From Azolla pinnata (taxonomy: Eukaryota > Streptophyta > Polypodiopsida > Salviniales > Salviniaceae): 33,971 nucleotides of DNA. The notes under the pieces were generated by a model. It made no database searches, was not told the origin of the DNA, and saw only the letters and a program-made list of their open reading frames with translations. Both the position numbers and the translations under genes were made by a program. The stretch spans positions 6,735 to 40,705 of the forward strand of contig JBBBWG010032963.1 in the NCBI GenBank assembly GCA_037176905.1. Direction: 5' to 3'. Below are positions 1-10,800 of the stretch, in pieces. The first letter of the stretch is position 1. Each line of letters starts with the position of its first letter.

Positions 1-1637
1 GGGAATGCCTCCAGAGCTCATATTTATACATCTCGAGGCTCTTTGACTAGCGGTATCTTTTTACAATTCATGGGCTATTTTATGCTCCAAGCTAACTTGT
101 CCATCCAATTAGGTTAAGCCTTTCATAAACTTTTGTTAACCTTGGTTTTCACCTTACCTCTATGCAAAGTAAATCGTATTTGCCCTACCCAATGCTCCAC
201 ATCCAGATTCGTTTTGTACAGTCATCAAAGTAGATGTAGGCGACGTTAAGAGAAACCAAAACTATGTATATTAGGAAGTACAGAACACAACAATACAAGT
301 AATAAATACAACTTGGCAGTGGTCAAAGCGTTTGCTGCCATCACAAAGTAGACCTCGTACAATGCAAACATTATCTGATATATAGGTCCAAAATCAACTC
401 ATCAATGATTCTTCCAAACACAAGACATTGCACTTGACATTTTCCAGCCCAACTTTGTTGACAGGACGATGGAATGATTTGGAAAGCTTCTTACTAAACT
501 TTTAATATGTTTCTTAGTCAGTCCAAGTATAGATAGGGTTTGTACAACAAAAGGCTAAGGTTTTTGGTAATATGGACAAGAAATACGGCCTAAGCAATAT
601 GGTATCTACGGAAACACATTCTAGAAAGCTGTGATATTAACTTTAGAGAGCTCCAACTAAGGAATGCACTCTGCTCATCCAATATGGAACTAGGCAAAAA
701 ATCTTGTTGAAATTTGAGGTTAGTATTTCAATAAATAGTCCCTTGGGCTGTGGTTGCACGCATGGAAATCAATCATAAGGCATGGCAATGGAGAGCATAA
801 AACATTGATCAGCTACTATATATCCCATATAAATTTGAGGGCACCTCAGATTCAATGTTTTGTTTTTACAAGCTGGTAATCAAGGGCATTCTACCTCTCA
901 CAAAAGGCACGTTACATTGTGGATGCAAAAAGAGCACACTTTGCTCCATACTGAACAGATGCAATCTGATGTTGCATAATTGTAATACATCAATCAAACT
1001 TACTCTTTCCTACAATGAAGACATACGTGCATCTAAAGAGAAACAGCTGAGCTCTTTTGAGAGATATGATGTGAAGTCAACTCTTAAAGCAGAAATTTTT
1101 CCAGTGTTATGTCGCGTATTTCCAGCCTCACAAAACAAATTTACATCTCAAAAAAGAAGTTAAACCAATGAAACCTATGTAGCTTTTATACAGTGTTAGG
1201 GTGATCCAAATGCCAAACTTTCTCTATTGAGCACATTAATCAAATTTTCTCCAGATAATTAACAGAATCAGAAATCAAAATTTGAACTGGACGGATGGAT
1301 TCACAGCTCAAAATTTGAGCTCAATTCAATGGATCCACAGTCAAAGGTTCGAAACTCTGCCTGATAGATCTGCGGATGGAAGTTACGACTCTATGAATGG
1401 ATTCAGATATCAAAGTTAGCACTCTACAATATGCGATAGGAGATGAATGTTGCAACCCTCTGACACGGTCGTAAATATCAATAATTTGACTCTATTAATA
1501 GTAATCAAGGGCAGTAGTTTTGAGGGCACTCTTACCACATGGACAATTATGACCCGTAGATCCATCATCATACAAAAAGTTTCTAAATTTGTAACGGCTT
1601 GGACACGGAAACGACCAAACCAAGAATACCTTGGGTT
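1..1637. other. AT-rich flank, no gene recognised
   Basis: No reading frame here resembles a known protein, and no exon chain with good splice sites could be built on either strand. The right-hand part is presumably the 3' untranslated and downstream region of the minus-strand TMCO1-like gene that ends at 1638. A short palindrome (AGCTCAAA, one base, TTTGAGCT) lies at 1305-1321. Nothing else stands out. Confidence 0.5.
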
Positions 1638-2270
1638 TCACTTGGTCTTCGTGTCAGGCATGGCAAACAGGCCACCGCCAGCAGCATTCCGAGGAGGAGC
1701 AAACCCTAAGAGTTTCTGAAGGTTGGATCTAATACTGACTGAACACAGGAAGTACAAAAAGACCATGGCACAGTCGGTTGGATCGTCACCGCCGAGGCCG
1801 CGATGGCTCATTTTCTGGATAAACGGAAAAGGAGAGAACGGAAGCTTCGCCACAACCTTACCTTCGAAGAGTGAATTAAGAACACCGAAGACGACCAGAA
1901 GGACTACTGCGACAACTCCTGCCGACTTAAACTTGGAGAAAGACAGATCGCGATTGGATTCCTTCAAACTCGTCTCTAGTCGGTCCATCTTCTTCCCTTT
2001 CGAGTTCTTGGAGAGCGACGAGGACGAGGAGGAAGAGAAGGAAGAAGCGGACGATGACAGCGAGGACGAAGAAGCGAGGGGGGAGGATCCCGGCGTCGTT
2101 CCTTTCATCAGCTCGAGCTTCCTGGAAGCCTTGTCGATGGTGGAGCGGAGGCTCTTGTAGGAGTCGGTTCGGTAGATGAGGATCCACGAGATCGTCTCGC
2201 AGATCAAGGCAGTGGCGCAGGAGATGGACAAGATTACGAGGCTGTCGATGTAGCGGAAGGAGAGCGCCAT
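1638..2270 (-). CDS. TMCO1: TMCO1-like calcium load-activated calcium channel (ER membrane)
   Basis: Intronless 210-aa protein of the EMC3/TMCO1 (DUF106) superfamily. Family knowledge: TMCO1 sits in the ER membrane, has been described as a channel releasing Ca2+ from an overfilled ER, and is part of a translocon-associated insertion complex. Visible features: first membrane segment at about residues 9-33, followed by YRTDSYKSLR and a basic coiled coil (36-56); a Ser-rich stretch (62-86); the conserved NRDLS block (106-110); a second hydrophobic segment (117-135); VVAKLPFSPFPFIQKMSHRGL (139-159 region); and a C-terminal hydrophobic stretch (167-190) ending in LGFAPPR. Human TMCO1 is about 188 aa, so the extra length is largely the Ser-rich stretch. 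The ATG at 2268-2270 begins the conserved N terminus; the stop is TGA at 1638-1640. Identification is from recognised sequence similarity. Confidence 0.93.
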   Translation of the reverse strand: MALSFRYIDSLVILSISCATALICETISWILIYRTDSYKSLRSTIDKASRKLELMKGTTPGSSPLASSSSLSSSASSFSSSSSSSLSKNSKGKKMDRLETSLKESNRDLSFSKFKSAGVVAVVLLVVFGVLNSLFEGKVVAKLPFSPFPFIQKMSHRGLGGDDPTDCAMVFLYFLCSVSIRSNLQKLLGFAPPRNAAGGGLFAMPDTKTK

Positions 2271-2328
2271 AGCTCCGACGGAGGAGGAGGACGACGAGGA
2301 CGAGGACGGACGCAGGAACAGGCAGACG

Positions 2329-2337
2329 AAACCCTAA
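2329..2337. promoter_or_regulatory. Telo-box AAACCCTAA upstream of TMCO1-like gene
   Basis: A perfect AAACCCTAA lies about 60 bp upstream of the minus-strand ATG at 2270, so in the probable 5' leader or core promoter. Telo-boxes at this distance are common in plant genes for translation and housekeeping functions. The motif is read directly; its role is inferred. Confidence 0.45.
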
Positions 2338-3778
2338 ACGAACGATCGGAGAAGATTATGCTATTTACAGAAATACCCCTCCTTCACTTCACCCTCAAAA
2401 AACTGTACATACGTACATTCGACGGTGTAGAAATTGTACGAAATTATTTGGCGTACATTGTTGTTGTCATGTTCTGACATCATTTTTTACGATATCGATC
2501 GGCGAATCGGACAATCGTCGTTTTGCTCAGTTATCGTAGCTCTCGGAGGGAGAGGCTGCATAGCCAGAAATCTTGGGGCCGATCGAAACCGAAGAGATCT
2601 GTATGTTATGTATCTTGCGATAGGGCTGCGAAATCGGAGGCGATGGGATTGTGCAAAGATGCGATGATCCGGAACGGGCTGCAGCCGTCAGACCTTGAAA
2701 CGCAATAATGCCAGATTCGCAGGATTGGAGTAACGATGCGCTTAGGTCTCTGCAAGCTCGAAATGAGCTATATTTATATATATCTAGGCAAAGAAGGATG
2801 GCAACGTTGTGCAATGGCCACAATAAGGGCACTCATCGCGTGAGAGGATTGTGCGTTATCTAGATATCCATTTGAAATCATGAAGCTGTCTTATAACTAC
2901 ATCCAGAGGCTACTACCAAAAGGGCGGGGTTGCTCCATGGGCTGCAAGTATTCAACTCTTGTTTTCATAAACATGAAACAAAATCAGATCAATAGGGACA
3001 TAACGCGATCAAGGGAACTTGTAGGGTTGGTTCCATCTTGTACTAATGCACTCCTGGATAGTCACCGAGAAGCCCTCCTGATGCCGTAGGATACCATGTA
3101 GATATATGCATCCATAGAAAGCTTCTAAAGCAAAGAGATAGAACTTGATGCTCTATTGTCATACCTTGTGTGTGTACAATATCCTTTGCTAAATTAAGAA
3201 GAAGGAAGAATCTACGCTCTCCCCACTAAAAGAACGTGGACTAGTATTACAAACAACCATGATTGTAGTTCTCTCCATATCATTACTAGGGCAAAGAGCC
3301 CATTTGATTATTTACAAGCAATGTAAAGTTTTAAGCGAATCCTATGTCTATATACATGTAAAATGTTTATGAAAGCCATGAAGGGGATGGATGTCAAAAC
3401 TAAACAAGTAAATAGATGTATATGCATCTCACATAAAAGAAGAAGAAGCTCGGGCGGAATGGAGGTAGATCGAGGTCTCTACCTCACAATTAGCCGCAGC
3501 AAAGACTGCAATGGTAAAGATTGTTCGAATATGAATCTCTCCGAGCGAAATAATCTCTAGTCTACATACAACAAGCTCATTCTAGCCTACCATCTCTCAA
3601 ATATTTAAGGCACTATAATGGCAAAGGGGGAAAAGAAAAATCCGCAGGTAACTTTGGAGGTTCTCCATATACACAAAACACACACAGACGAAAAACACTG
3701 AGACCGACAAACAGATAGACACAGACAAATATGCGTTGTACAGAGAGGCGGCAGTCTATCCTGGAGCGGTCCGGTTCA
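2338..3778. other. Intergenic: TMCO1 upstream region and DREB2 3' flank
   Basis: No gene supported. Open frames at about 2430-2710 have either no ATG or one so late that only 21 residues remain. The right part (about 3560-3833) should contain the 3' untranslated region of the minus-strand DREB2 gene. No transposon ends were recognised. Confidence 0.45.
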
Positions 3779-3800
3779 TTAGGGTTTAGGGTTCAGGGTT
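3779..3800. repeat. Short 7-bp telomere-type repeat (TTAGGGT units)
   Basis: Three consecutive heptamers (TTAGGGT, TTAGGGT, TCAGGGT) lie 34-55 bp beyond the DREB2 stop codon, in its likely 3' untranslated region. The register is the usual plant heptamer, unlike the hexamer array at 19184-19267. Confidence 0.7.
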
Positions 3801-3833
3801 TCTTTCTTCCTATTTTGTTTTTGGTTGGTTTTT

Positions 3834-5546
3834 TCACCTCGCTTTGTCCCAGAGGACCGAATTGCAAATCTCCTGTAGGGTCACCGACTCGAGCGGCGGC
3901 AGATCATAGTGCGGTGACCGCAGCGGCCACAGCACATCGCCCTCCAGAAGCTTGCAAGGGTCTAAGAGCTCCAGATCTTCGAGCGGGGCGAGCAGAACGT
4001 CGTCCATGACGGGCATCGAGTGGCCGAAGCCTTTGGAGTAGTGCGGCCCACAGCCCACGGGGCCCAAGTGTGAAACCACACCTTCCCAGAACTCCTTGGA
4101 CGTGGACATGTCGGAGCCACATTCCTCGGACACCGCCGCGATGCTTGCTGCGCTGCTGGGCTTGTCCAAGTAACTGCCGAGGCCGAACAAGCTGTCAACA
4201 TCGGCCAGATCCCCCGAGCCGGGGATGCGGAAGAGGTTGGCGTGATCGGCAGGAGGCGACGGAACCGAAGGCGGATCATCGGCCACGAGCACAAGAGCCG
4301 ATGACCTCGTGCAGGCAGGAGAAGAAGCGCTAGAGCTGAAGCTGGCGGCGCTGCTGCAGGCGATGCAAGGGGCAGCTGCAGCTAGCTGGTCGCGGGAGCC
4401 GCCGGAGTTGCTGCAGGCACGGATGCTGTCGAGGCGCGCGTTCATGATCTGCCACGGCGGCGGCGGCGGCGGCTGATCGGCTTTTTGCACAGCCTGCAGC
4501 AAGGCATCCAAATGGCAGTACATATTGTCGGCGGCGGGGCGCAGCCGCTTGACGTGGGGCTGGCTGGGCAGGCTCGGCAGTGGTGGTAATGATGATGGCG
4601 ACGAAGAAGATGGCGATGGCGATGCAGAGGATGCAGCTGGAGGATGGAGGCAAGCTGGGCGTTGTCGCATAGCACCGGAGATGGCGACCGAGCTCCCGCG
4701 GTGATGGGGATGGGGCTGGATGTGGTGGAGGAAGCGGTTGCTGAGCGGTTGCGATGCTAATTCTGGTCGGATTCGACAAGGAGGAGGAGGAGGAGGAGGA
4801 GGAGGAGGAGGAGGAGGAGGGGGGGGCAAAGGCAATGGATGCGATATGGAAGATGCAGAGACAGCAGCGGCAGAAGCAGGTTCCTGGGAGGAGAGATTGG
4901 TGCATAGCATAGCCGCCTGATCGTGGCAAGGTTTTCGATCATCTTGCAGGCCTGCAGCAGCAGCAGCAGCAACAGGAGGAGGAGGAGGAGGAGGCTTCTG
5001 CGAGACGGGCAGCTTGCAGCTGGATTGCAGAGAAGAAGGATCGTGGGGCAGGTTGAGGGGGGCGGTGGGCCCGTAGAGCGTGCGTGCGGCCTCGTCGTAG
5101 GCCAAGGCGGCCTCGTGCGCCGTGGCGTAGGTGCCGAGCCAGAGGCGGGCGCCGCGGTTGGGCTCCCGGATCTCCGCCACCCACTTGCCCCACGTGCGCT
5201 GCCGCACGCCGCGGAAGCTGCACAGCGCGTTCTCGGGGCCGCCCTTGCCCTTCATGCATCCCTTCTTGTGGCCCTTGCCGCAGATCTTCCGGGCCTGCTT
5301 CTTCGTGCAGGGCGGGACGAGCTGCAGCAGCTGCGGGGCCGGGCCGAGCAGCAGGTATGGTGCCGCGGGGGGCTGCAGCAGGTTCGGGTACTGCGGCTCC
5401 ACAGGCTCGGCACAGAAGGAGGAGGAGGAGGCGCCGAAGCTGCTGCTGCTGCTGCTGCAGCTATGGAATTGGGCTCGGTTCTTCTCGGCCCAAGAGGCCA
5501 ACACTTCTGCGACGGAGCTGCCCCTGCGCTGGGAAGGAGGTCTCAT
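3834..5546 (-). CDS. DREB2: DREB2-class AP2/ERF transcription factor
   Basis: Intronless, 570 aa. One AP2 domain (about residues 111-168) reads [20 protein letters not shown] then RLWLGTY, with Val-123 and Glu-128 at the two positions typical of DREB proteins, which bind DRE/CRT (A/GCCGAC) promoter elements in drought, heat and salt responses. Group A-2 hallmarks: an N-terminal [13 protein letters not shown] block (about 11-23) and the basic [13 protein letters not shown] block (97-109) just before AP2, a likely nuclear localisation signal. The frame runs upstream to 5582, but that codon is TTG; ATG 5544-5546 gives the normal DREB2 N terminus. Middle and C-terminal parts are rich in Ser, Ala and Pro, with a long polyproline run. 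The end is acidic-hydrophobic ([15 protein letters not shown]), a plausible activation region. DREB2A of Arabidopsis is about 335 aa, so this copy is much longer through low complexity. Confidence 0.93.
   Translation of the reverse strand: MRPPSQRRGSSVAEVLASWAEKNRAQFHSCSSSSSSFGASSSSFCAEPVEPQYPNLLQPPAAPYLLLGPAPQLLQLVPPCTKKQARKICGKGHKKGCMKGKGGPENALCSFRGVRQRTWGKWVAEIREPNRGARLWLGTYATAHEAALAYDEAARTLYGPTAPLNLPHDPSSLQSSCKLPVSQKPPPPPPPVAAAAAAGLQDDRKPCHDQAAMLCTNLSSQEPASAAAVSASSISHPLPLPPPPPPPPPPPPPPPPCRIRPELASQPLSNRFLHHIQPHPHHRGSSVAISGAMRQRPACLHPPAASSASPSPSSSSPSSLPPLPSLPSQPHVKRLRPAADNMYCHLDALLQAVQKADQPPPPPPWQIMNARLDSIRACSNSGGSRDQLAAAAPCIACSSAASFSSSASSPACTRSSALVLVADDPPSVPSPPADHANLFRIPGSGDLADVDSLFGLGSYLDKPSSAASIAAVSEECGSDMSTSKEFWEGVVSHLGPVGCGPHYSKGFGHSMPVMDDVLLAPLEDLELLDPCKLLEGDVLWPLRSPHYDLPPLESVTLQEICNSVLWDKAR
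4782..4820. repeat. Coding GGA/TCC trinucleotide tract
   Basis: About twelve GGA repeats followed by a G run; on the coding minus strand this is CCT/CCC, giving the polyproline run of the DREB2 protein. A likely slippage site and allele-length marker. Confidence 0.85.
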
Positions 5547-5582
5547 GAAGGAGGCGGGGAGGAAGAAGGAGCGGAAAGCCAA

Positions 5583-7167
5583 GAGAGACGCACCAACAAA
5601 AGAGACGGGGCAAATTCAGAATCAGAATCAGAATCAAAGAGGAAATGAAATGGAAGAAATAGGAAAGGGGCCGGGGCGGGGCGGGGGGCGCGCATGTTTA
5701 TTAAGTAAACTGAATATAAATTATCCGTGTAAATACATCATCATTTAAGTAAAATAAACATAAAATATCTATGTAATCTCATTATTCAAGCAGGATAAAT
5801 ATAAGTATTTAAGCTATATATATATATATTATATTCTCCTTTTAGATATATATTCTCCTTTTATATATGTGTCTATATATATACATAAAAGGATTTTACG
5901 GAGGAGAGAGATAACGCGATTCGTTTTTTTCTTCAGAGAGCGATATATGTTACACGTTTTTATTTTGGAAAAAAAGAAAGAAGAGAGAGCGGCCAGCTGC
6001 CGCGCTCTCATTGGCCGAGCTGTCCGCGTCATCTCCCTTTCTTTCTTTTTTTCCCTCCTTTTTTTCTTTCGCTTCCTTTTTCCGCCTTCCTCCTTTTGGA
6101 AACATTTTCCCCTTTTATTTCTCGCTTCCGTGGCGCAATGGACGCTTTCCTTTTTTCCGCCTTCTGATCCCGCAGAAATAATAAAAAAAAGAAAATAAGT
6201 AAAAGTATGTGGAATAATATATTATTCCCCGGGCCCCTTTTTTTTCTGCTTTGGGAAATATTTCCCCCCGCGCTGCTGCTGCGTCACCTCCGTTTTCTTC
6301 GTTACTGTGTGCGTGTGTCCCGCGCCCAATCGCTTTCACACTTGTCCGCCCACTCCCCCCTTCTTAGAGACACACTTAGCTGAATCGTAGCTGAATCGTC
6401 ACTGCGTTCGTTCGCAAGGCCTCGCTAAAGATAGATAGATCGGTCAATGAAACCCCCCGAGCCGTATGGCAGGCATCTCAGCTCTTCTTCTGCTCGAGAT
6501 GTTCATCGGTCGGTCGGGCAGGCAACCATGTCTCCCGACTCTGCTGAGCTATTTCTAGCATAACCCGTCGGCTCCTTGCTGTCCCTTCTAAAAGCGCCTG
6601 GCCGGAGTCCGCGCGCGTCTTGCTCGACAGACTCGAGACCCGCGTCGCAAGCGCACCCATTATTGCCCCTGCTTAATGGACCCCTGCTCGGCAAATCGCG
6701 ATAGGGTGATCGATCGACGGGCGGGAGAGCCTGCTCATCTTGTCCTCGCCTCTCGTCGATTGATCGCGAGATTAGGGAAAAGAAAAAGCAATGGTTTGTT
6801 CGTTGTTGTAGTATTCAAATGTATTTGTAACCAACAACAAGTCCGTTCAATCGCGATCCATCTGATTGCAGCACTGATATATATGTATCGATCTGAGACT
6901 CGAATGCTGGTGACTGAAAAATCTTACATAGCTGGCGAGCAAAAAATCGATCGGAGACTCGACATCGGGTATGTATATATCGTCATTGATCAATCGATCG
7001 ATCCATCCATCACTTAATCGAAGCTATCATCAAGATTGTACCGTGATCCTCCGAAGAATGTTTTTGAAGCTTTAGGGCACAAATGTACACAAAGTATGTA
7101 TGTACTGGGCGGGAAAATCGAAAATTCAAGAATTTGAAATGGGAGAGAAGACGAGAGAGGAGGAGCC
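5583..7167. other. DREB2 upstream region and intergenic spacer
   Basis: No gene supported. It holds an AT-rich block (about 5700-5880) with a 15-bp TA run (5815-5829), a near-duplicate of ATATTCTCCTTTTA around 5829-5865, a long pyrimidine-rich block (about 6030-6120), and a perfect 14-bp palindrome GGGAAATATTTCCC (6253-6266). Short frames at about 6480-6700 on the minus strand resemble nothing known. Confidence 0.5.
5815..5829 (-). promoter_or_regulatory. Candidate TATA box of DREB2 gene
   Basis: Alternating TA run about 270 bp upstream of the DREB2 ATG on the minus strand. A CCAAT box in the same orientation (ATTGG on the plus strand, 6010-6014) lies about 180 bp further upstream. That order suits a core promoter with a roughly 240-nt leader. 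This is inference; the run could be a plain microsatellite. Confidence 0.3.
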
Positions 7168-7449
7168 ATGGCCGAACAGTCGGTCTTTCCTTCGCGCAGA
7201 CGACAGAGCGAGAGACAAAGAAGAGTGCCTTGCCGTTCCATGGCTTCTCCTCCATGTACGCCCAAAGACCTTCTCTTCTACCCTGGCTCTAGTTCTGACA
7301 AACCTCGTCGTCCCTCTGAAACACGGCGGATTGTTTTTGGTCTGAAGTCCCTATACCTTAGCTTCAGCCTGGAGAAAATCTTCCCTTTTCCGTCTGTCTG
7401 TCTGTCTTCTGTCTGTTTCTATCTATGTCCTGATCCGATGCGTAGCTGA
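7168..7449 (+). other. Upstream ORF or short unassigned ORF, 93 codons
   Basis: ATG in a strong context (GGAGCCATGGCC) opens a 93-codon frame, basic and Ser/Arg-rich in its first half and hydrophobic/Cys-rich at the end. No family recognised. It ends about 350 bp before the ATG of the large downstream gene, in the region expected to be that gene's promoter or 5' leader. It could be an upstream ORF, part of an unseen 5' exon, or chance. Confidence 0.25.
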
Positions 7450-7803
7450 GTCTGTGCGGATACAGAGTTTCTGCATCAGATCATATCATCTTCTACGCCT
7501 AATTGAAAAACAAAGTATTCGTATTCTAATTGTCTGGAGTTCGGAGGATCCATCACTTCAATTTAGCTTGATCGATCCCTAAGTCCGAGGCTTCTTACAC
7601 TGTAACAAGGATTCAAAACGTAGGCTTTTGAATCTGATTCAAGGTCTCCCTGCTTTGGGGGAACCTAACCCGAATTCAAGGATACTAACATCCCTGACTA
7701 TAGAATCGTTTCACCTTTACTCGACGATGCTTGCCTCTACAAAGGCATTTACTTGGCTGTAGAAAATGACATAGGTACACACAGAATTCCTATTCTTAGC
7801 GCC

Positions 7804-10800
7804 ATGGATTTTCATTCTTTACCCAGACGGCAACTTCAAACTCTCTGCAAAAAGCATGGAATCCCTGCCAACTCTACAAATGCAGAAATGGCAACATCTC
7901 TTTCCGATCTCTTCAAGGTTAGTACTTTTGCTTCTTTTTTCACTCTGCTGTTGTGGAAAGGCTCTAAAATTTCAGGATTAATGATTAAATAGATAGTACT
8001 TCATCATTCACGCATTGAAATCTTAATGCTTGAACATTCACGCATTGAAATCTTAATGCAGAGCTCAACATATAATCATCATAATATTTATACTTCTGTT
8101 CGGATATTGCCAGATTTAAGTGTGCGGTTACCCGTTCACATAACTTGCTACAAAATCTAATGTAACAGCAAATCGTGATATATATAGAGTACAGAGATAT
8201 TTGTGTCCTGGTATCTTAGTTTTCCTACCTATTTGTGTCTTCCTGCAGATACAGCCACAGATCAAGGAGAAATGCATTCAAGCTCATGATCCACATATCA
8301 GTGCTTCCGAATGTATTTCAGAAATTAGGATTTCAGAGAGAAACACTGAGAAAGTGGGGAAGAGTGAAAGAGTTACGAGGGCATCTATGAAGGATAAATC
8401 AACACAGAAACGTGGATCGGAAATAACAGATGTTTCAACCAATCATATTTCTCAAAAAGACGTTTTTACAAGTTGTAATTTTCGATCGAGCAGCAGTAGA
8501 AAAGGAGCTGGTCAGCTAAGAACAGATTCTTCTGACACACACTTGGTGGACAACACTTCAGTCGGTTCTAAGGCTTCGACCACCAAGTCAATTCCTTTAA
8601 TTGATTCCAGTGTAACTTTGAACCCTCTGTCTGATTCTAATGGCAATTCAAGCTCTTTGGCTGATTCAACCCGATCCATGGCAGCAAGGAGTAGAGAGGG
8701 ACAGATTGTACCAAGAAGAACGAGAGCAAACACAAGGACTTCAGATAGCCATTTGGGAAGTGCGATATCAAATGCCGAGGTAAAAGGAGCAGTTGAGACA
8801 AGCAAAGATGAAGTAATGCATATGGAGGGTCAAGGCACGAATCAAAAGATTGCACTAAAGACATGTCTGAAGGTTGATAGTAACAAAGGTGCGATTAGAG
8901 AGAAAAAACGTGTTGTCACTTTTTCTGACACCGTAGATATCAAGGAGATAGACTGTTCAGAGAAGGAATGTTCTCCCCTTCCAGTGAAGAAAAATACATT
9001 AAGAAACTTTCGTAAGGAGGTCACATCGGTTGAAAACAAGCAAGTCATGAAAATCTCGAACATGTCAGCGTGTCAGACTTCTCATAAGGTTTCTTCAGTC
9101 GAGAAGGGTGTAATAACTAGGAAAAGGGTAAGAAAGAACCATGGTGGAATTGGTAAGGACATCAGCATGGTATCAGATAGCTTTTTACAACAGCCAGTGA
9201 AAAGTAATAGCTCAAGGAATCTACGGAACAGAGCAAATAAGATTAAAGAAGAGTTTTGCACTACGCTAAATGGAAACAACAAGGAAGAAGGCAGGCAGGA
9301 AAAGAGAGTTGATGGACTTAGTGTCCTGAGTGTTTTAAATAAAGATGTATCTGAAGAATCGGGACAGCAGCTACAAGATACAGCAGAAGATAAATTCCAA
9401 AGTTCTCCTGTCTCTTTAAATGAATCCTGCAGTAATGCTTTCTTGTTAGAAAACAACATGGGCCTCAATTACAGTGATGAACATCATGATTTCTTCGTTG
9501 CAACCAGGGAAACCCACATTTCTGAAATAAGTGAACAGTCTGATCAAGGTAATATTCCATACACAGGAATTGCCATTGAATTCAACAGAGACGATAGATC
9601 TTTGCACAAAAGCAATGTGGAATGTCATGAAATTGAAGAATCGGATGATTGCTGTGCCTCTAATAGGAATTATCAGGACTCAGAACATCAGCAACAAAAT
9701 ACAGTAGCAGACAGACTTACAAGTTCTCTTGAGTCTTCAAATGAATCCTGCAGCAATGGTGGTTTCTTGTTTGAAAGCAACACGGGCCTTAATTACTATG
9801 ATGAAAATCGTGATTATGTCTTGGGAATAAGAGAAACCCACATTTCTGAAATAAGTGATCAATCTGATCAAGGTGGTAGTCCATACTCAAAAATTGCAGT
9901 TGAACTTAACTGTGAGGAGGAACTTGCTGATTTCTGTGCCACTGAAAATCAAGATTCCTATATATCAAGGATCCATGAACATTCTGACCATAACAGAAAT
10001 TCTTTAACCAAAGCAGATGAGTTCCCTGAAAATAAACAAGAATTTCAGGATCAAATTTTCGTTCTTGGAATTGTTGATGATATTGCAAATGAAGAAGTGT
10101 CATCACATGAAAGTGGCATGAGTCCCAATAGCAGCAAGAAACATTACGTTTCTGGTTGTCATGAAATTATGGGAGAAGATCATGCTTCTAAAATAAGCCA
10201 ACAATCAGATCATCTAGGTTATTTCTCTCCCAAAGATGTGGAGTTCTCAACAATTAATGAAAAATTTCAGGATTTTCTTCCTTATCCTGAAGTTGTAGAA
10301 GATATGATACGTGAGGAAGTTACTGCTCCATTAGCAGATAATCAGACCTGTGAAAGACAAAGGGAAAGTAAGCAAATCTGTGAAAGACAAAGAGAAGATA
10401 AACTCAAGAAAGCCGATGTGAAGTATGATTTACTGTCTCACACTGGATCAACTATGCGCTGCATAAACATCTCTATAAAGTTAAATAATTTTGAAATGGA
10501 ATCATTAAACAGTGCAGAGGAGTCTTTGGAGAATAAAAGTAGAAGTCCATTAATTGATGAAGAAGTTCCACAACCTGATAATAAAGGTAGTGATGAAGAT
10601 GATTCCCTCTGCGATAGTGATTCTCCCTATAGTAAAGAAGGATCTCAATATTATAATCTCAATCTTGAGATTTCAGAAGAGATGGCAAGTAATGAAACTT
10701 TTATGGAAAAAAAGGAGGATCAACTTAAGAAAGGTGACACGGGATATATTGGTTTGTTTTATACCAGTGAAGTAGATGAATGTGATACTAATTCAGATTA

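Noticed and set aside
2434..2708. Possible small gene divergent from TMCO1
   Set aside because: The open frames start with TTG; the first ATG leaves 21 codons, and nothing resembles a known family.
5547..5582. Twelve extra N-terminal codons of the DREB2 frame
   Set aside because: The upstream codon is TTG; the ATG at 5546 gives the usual DREB2 N terminus.
4070..5748. Long open frames on the plus strand and other minus-strand frames over the DREB2 gene
   Set aside because: They mirror the GC-rich, low-complexity DREB2 coding sequence, have no recognisable domains, and conflict with the well-supported AP2 frame.
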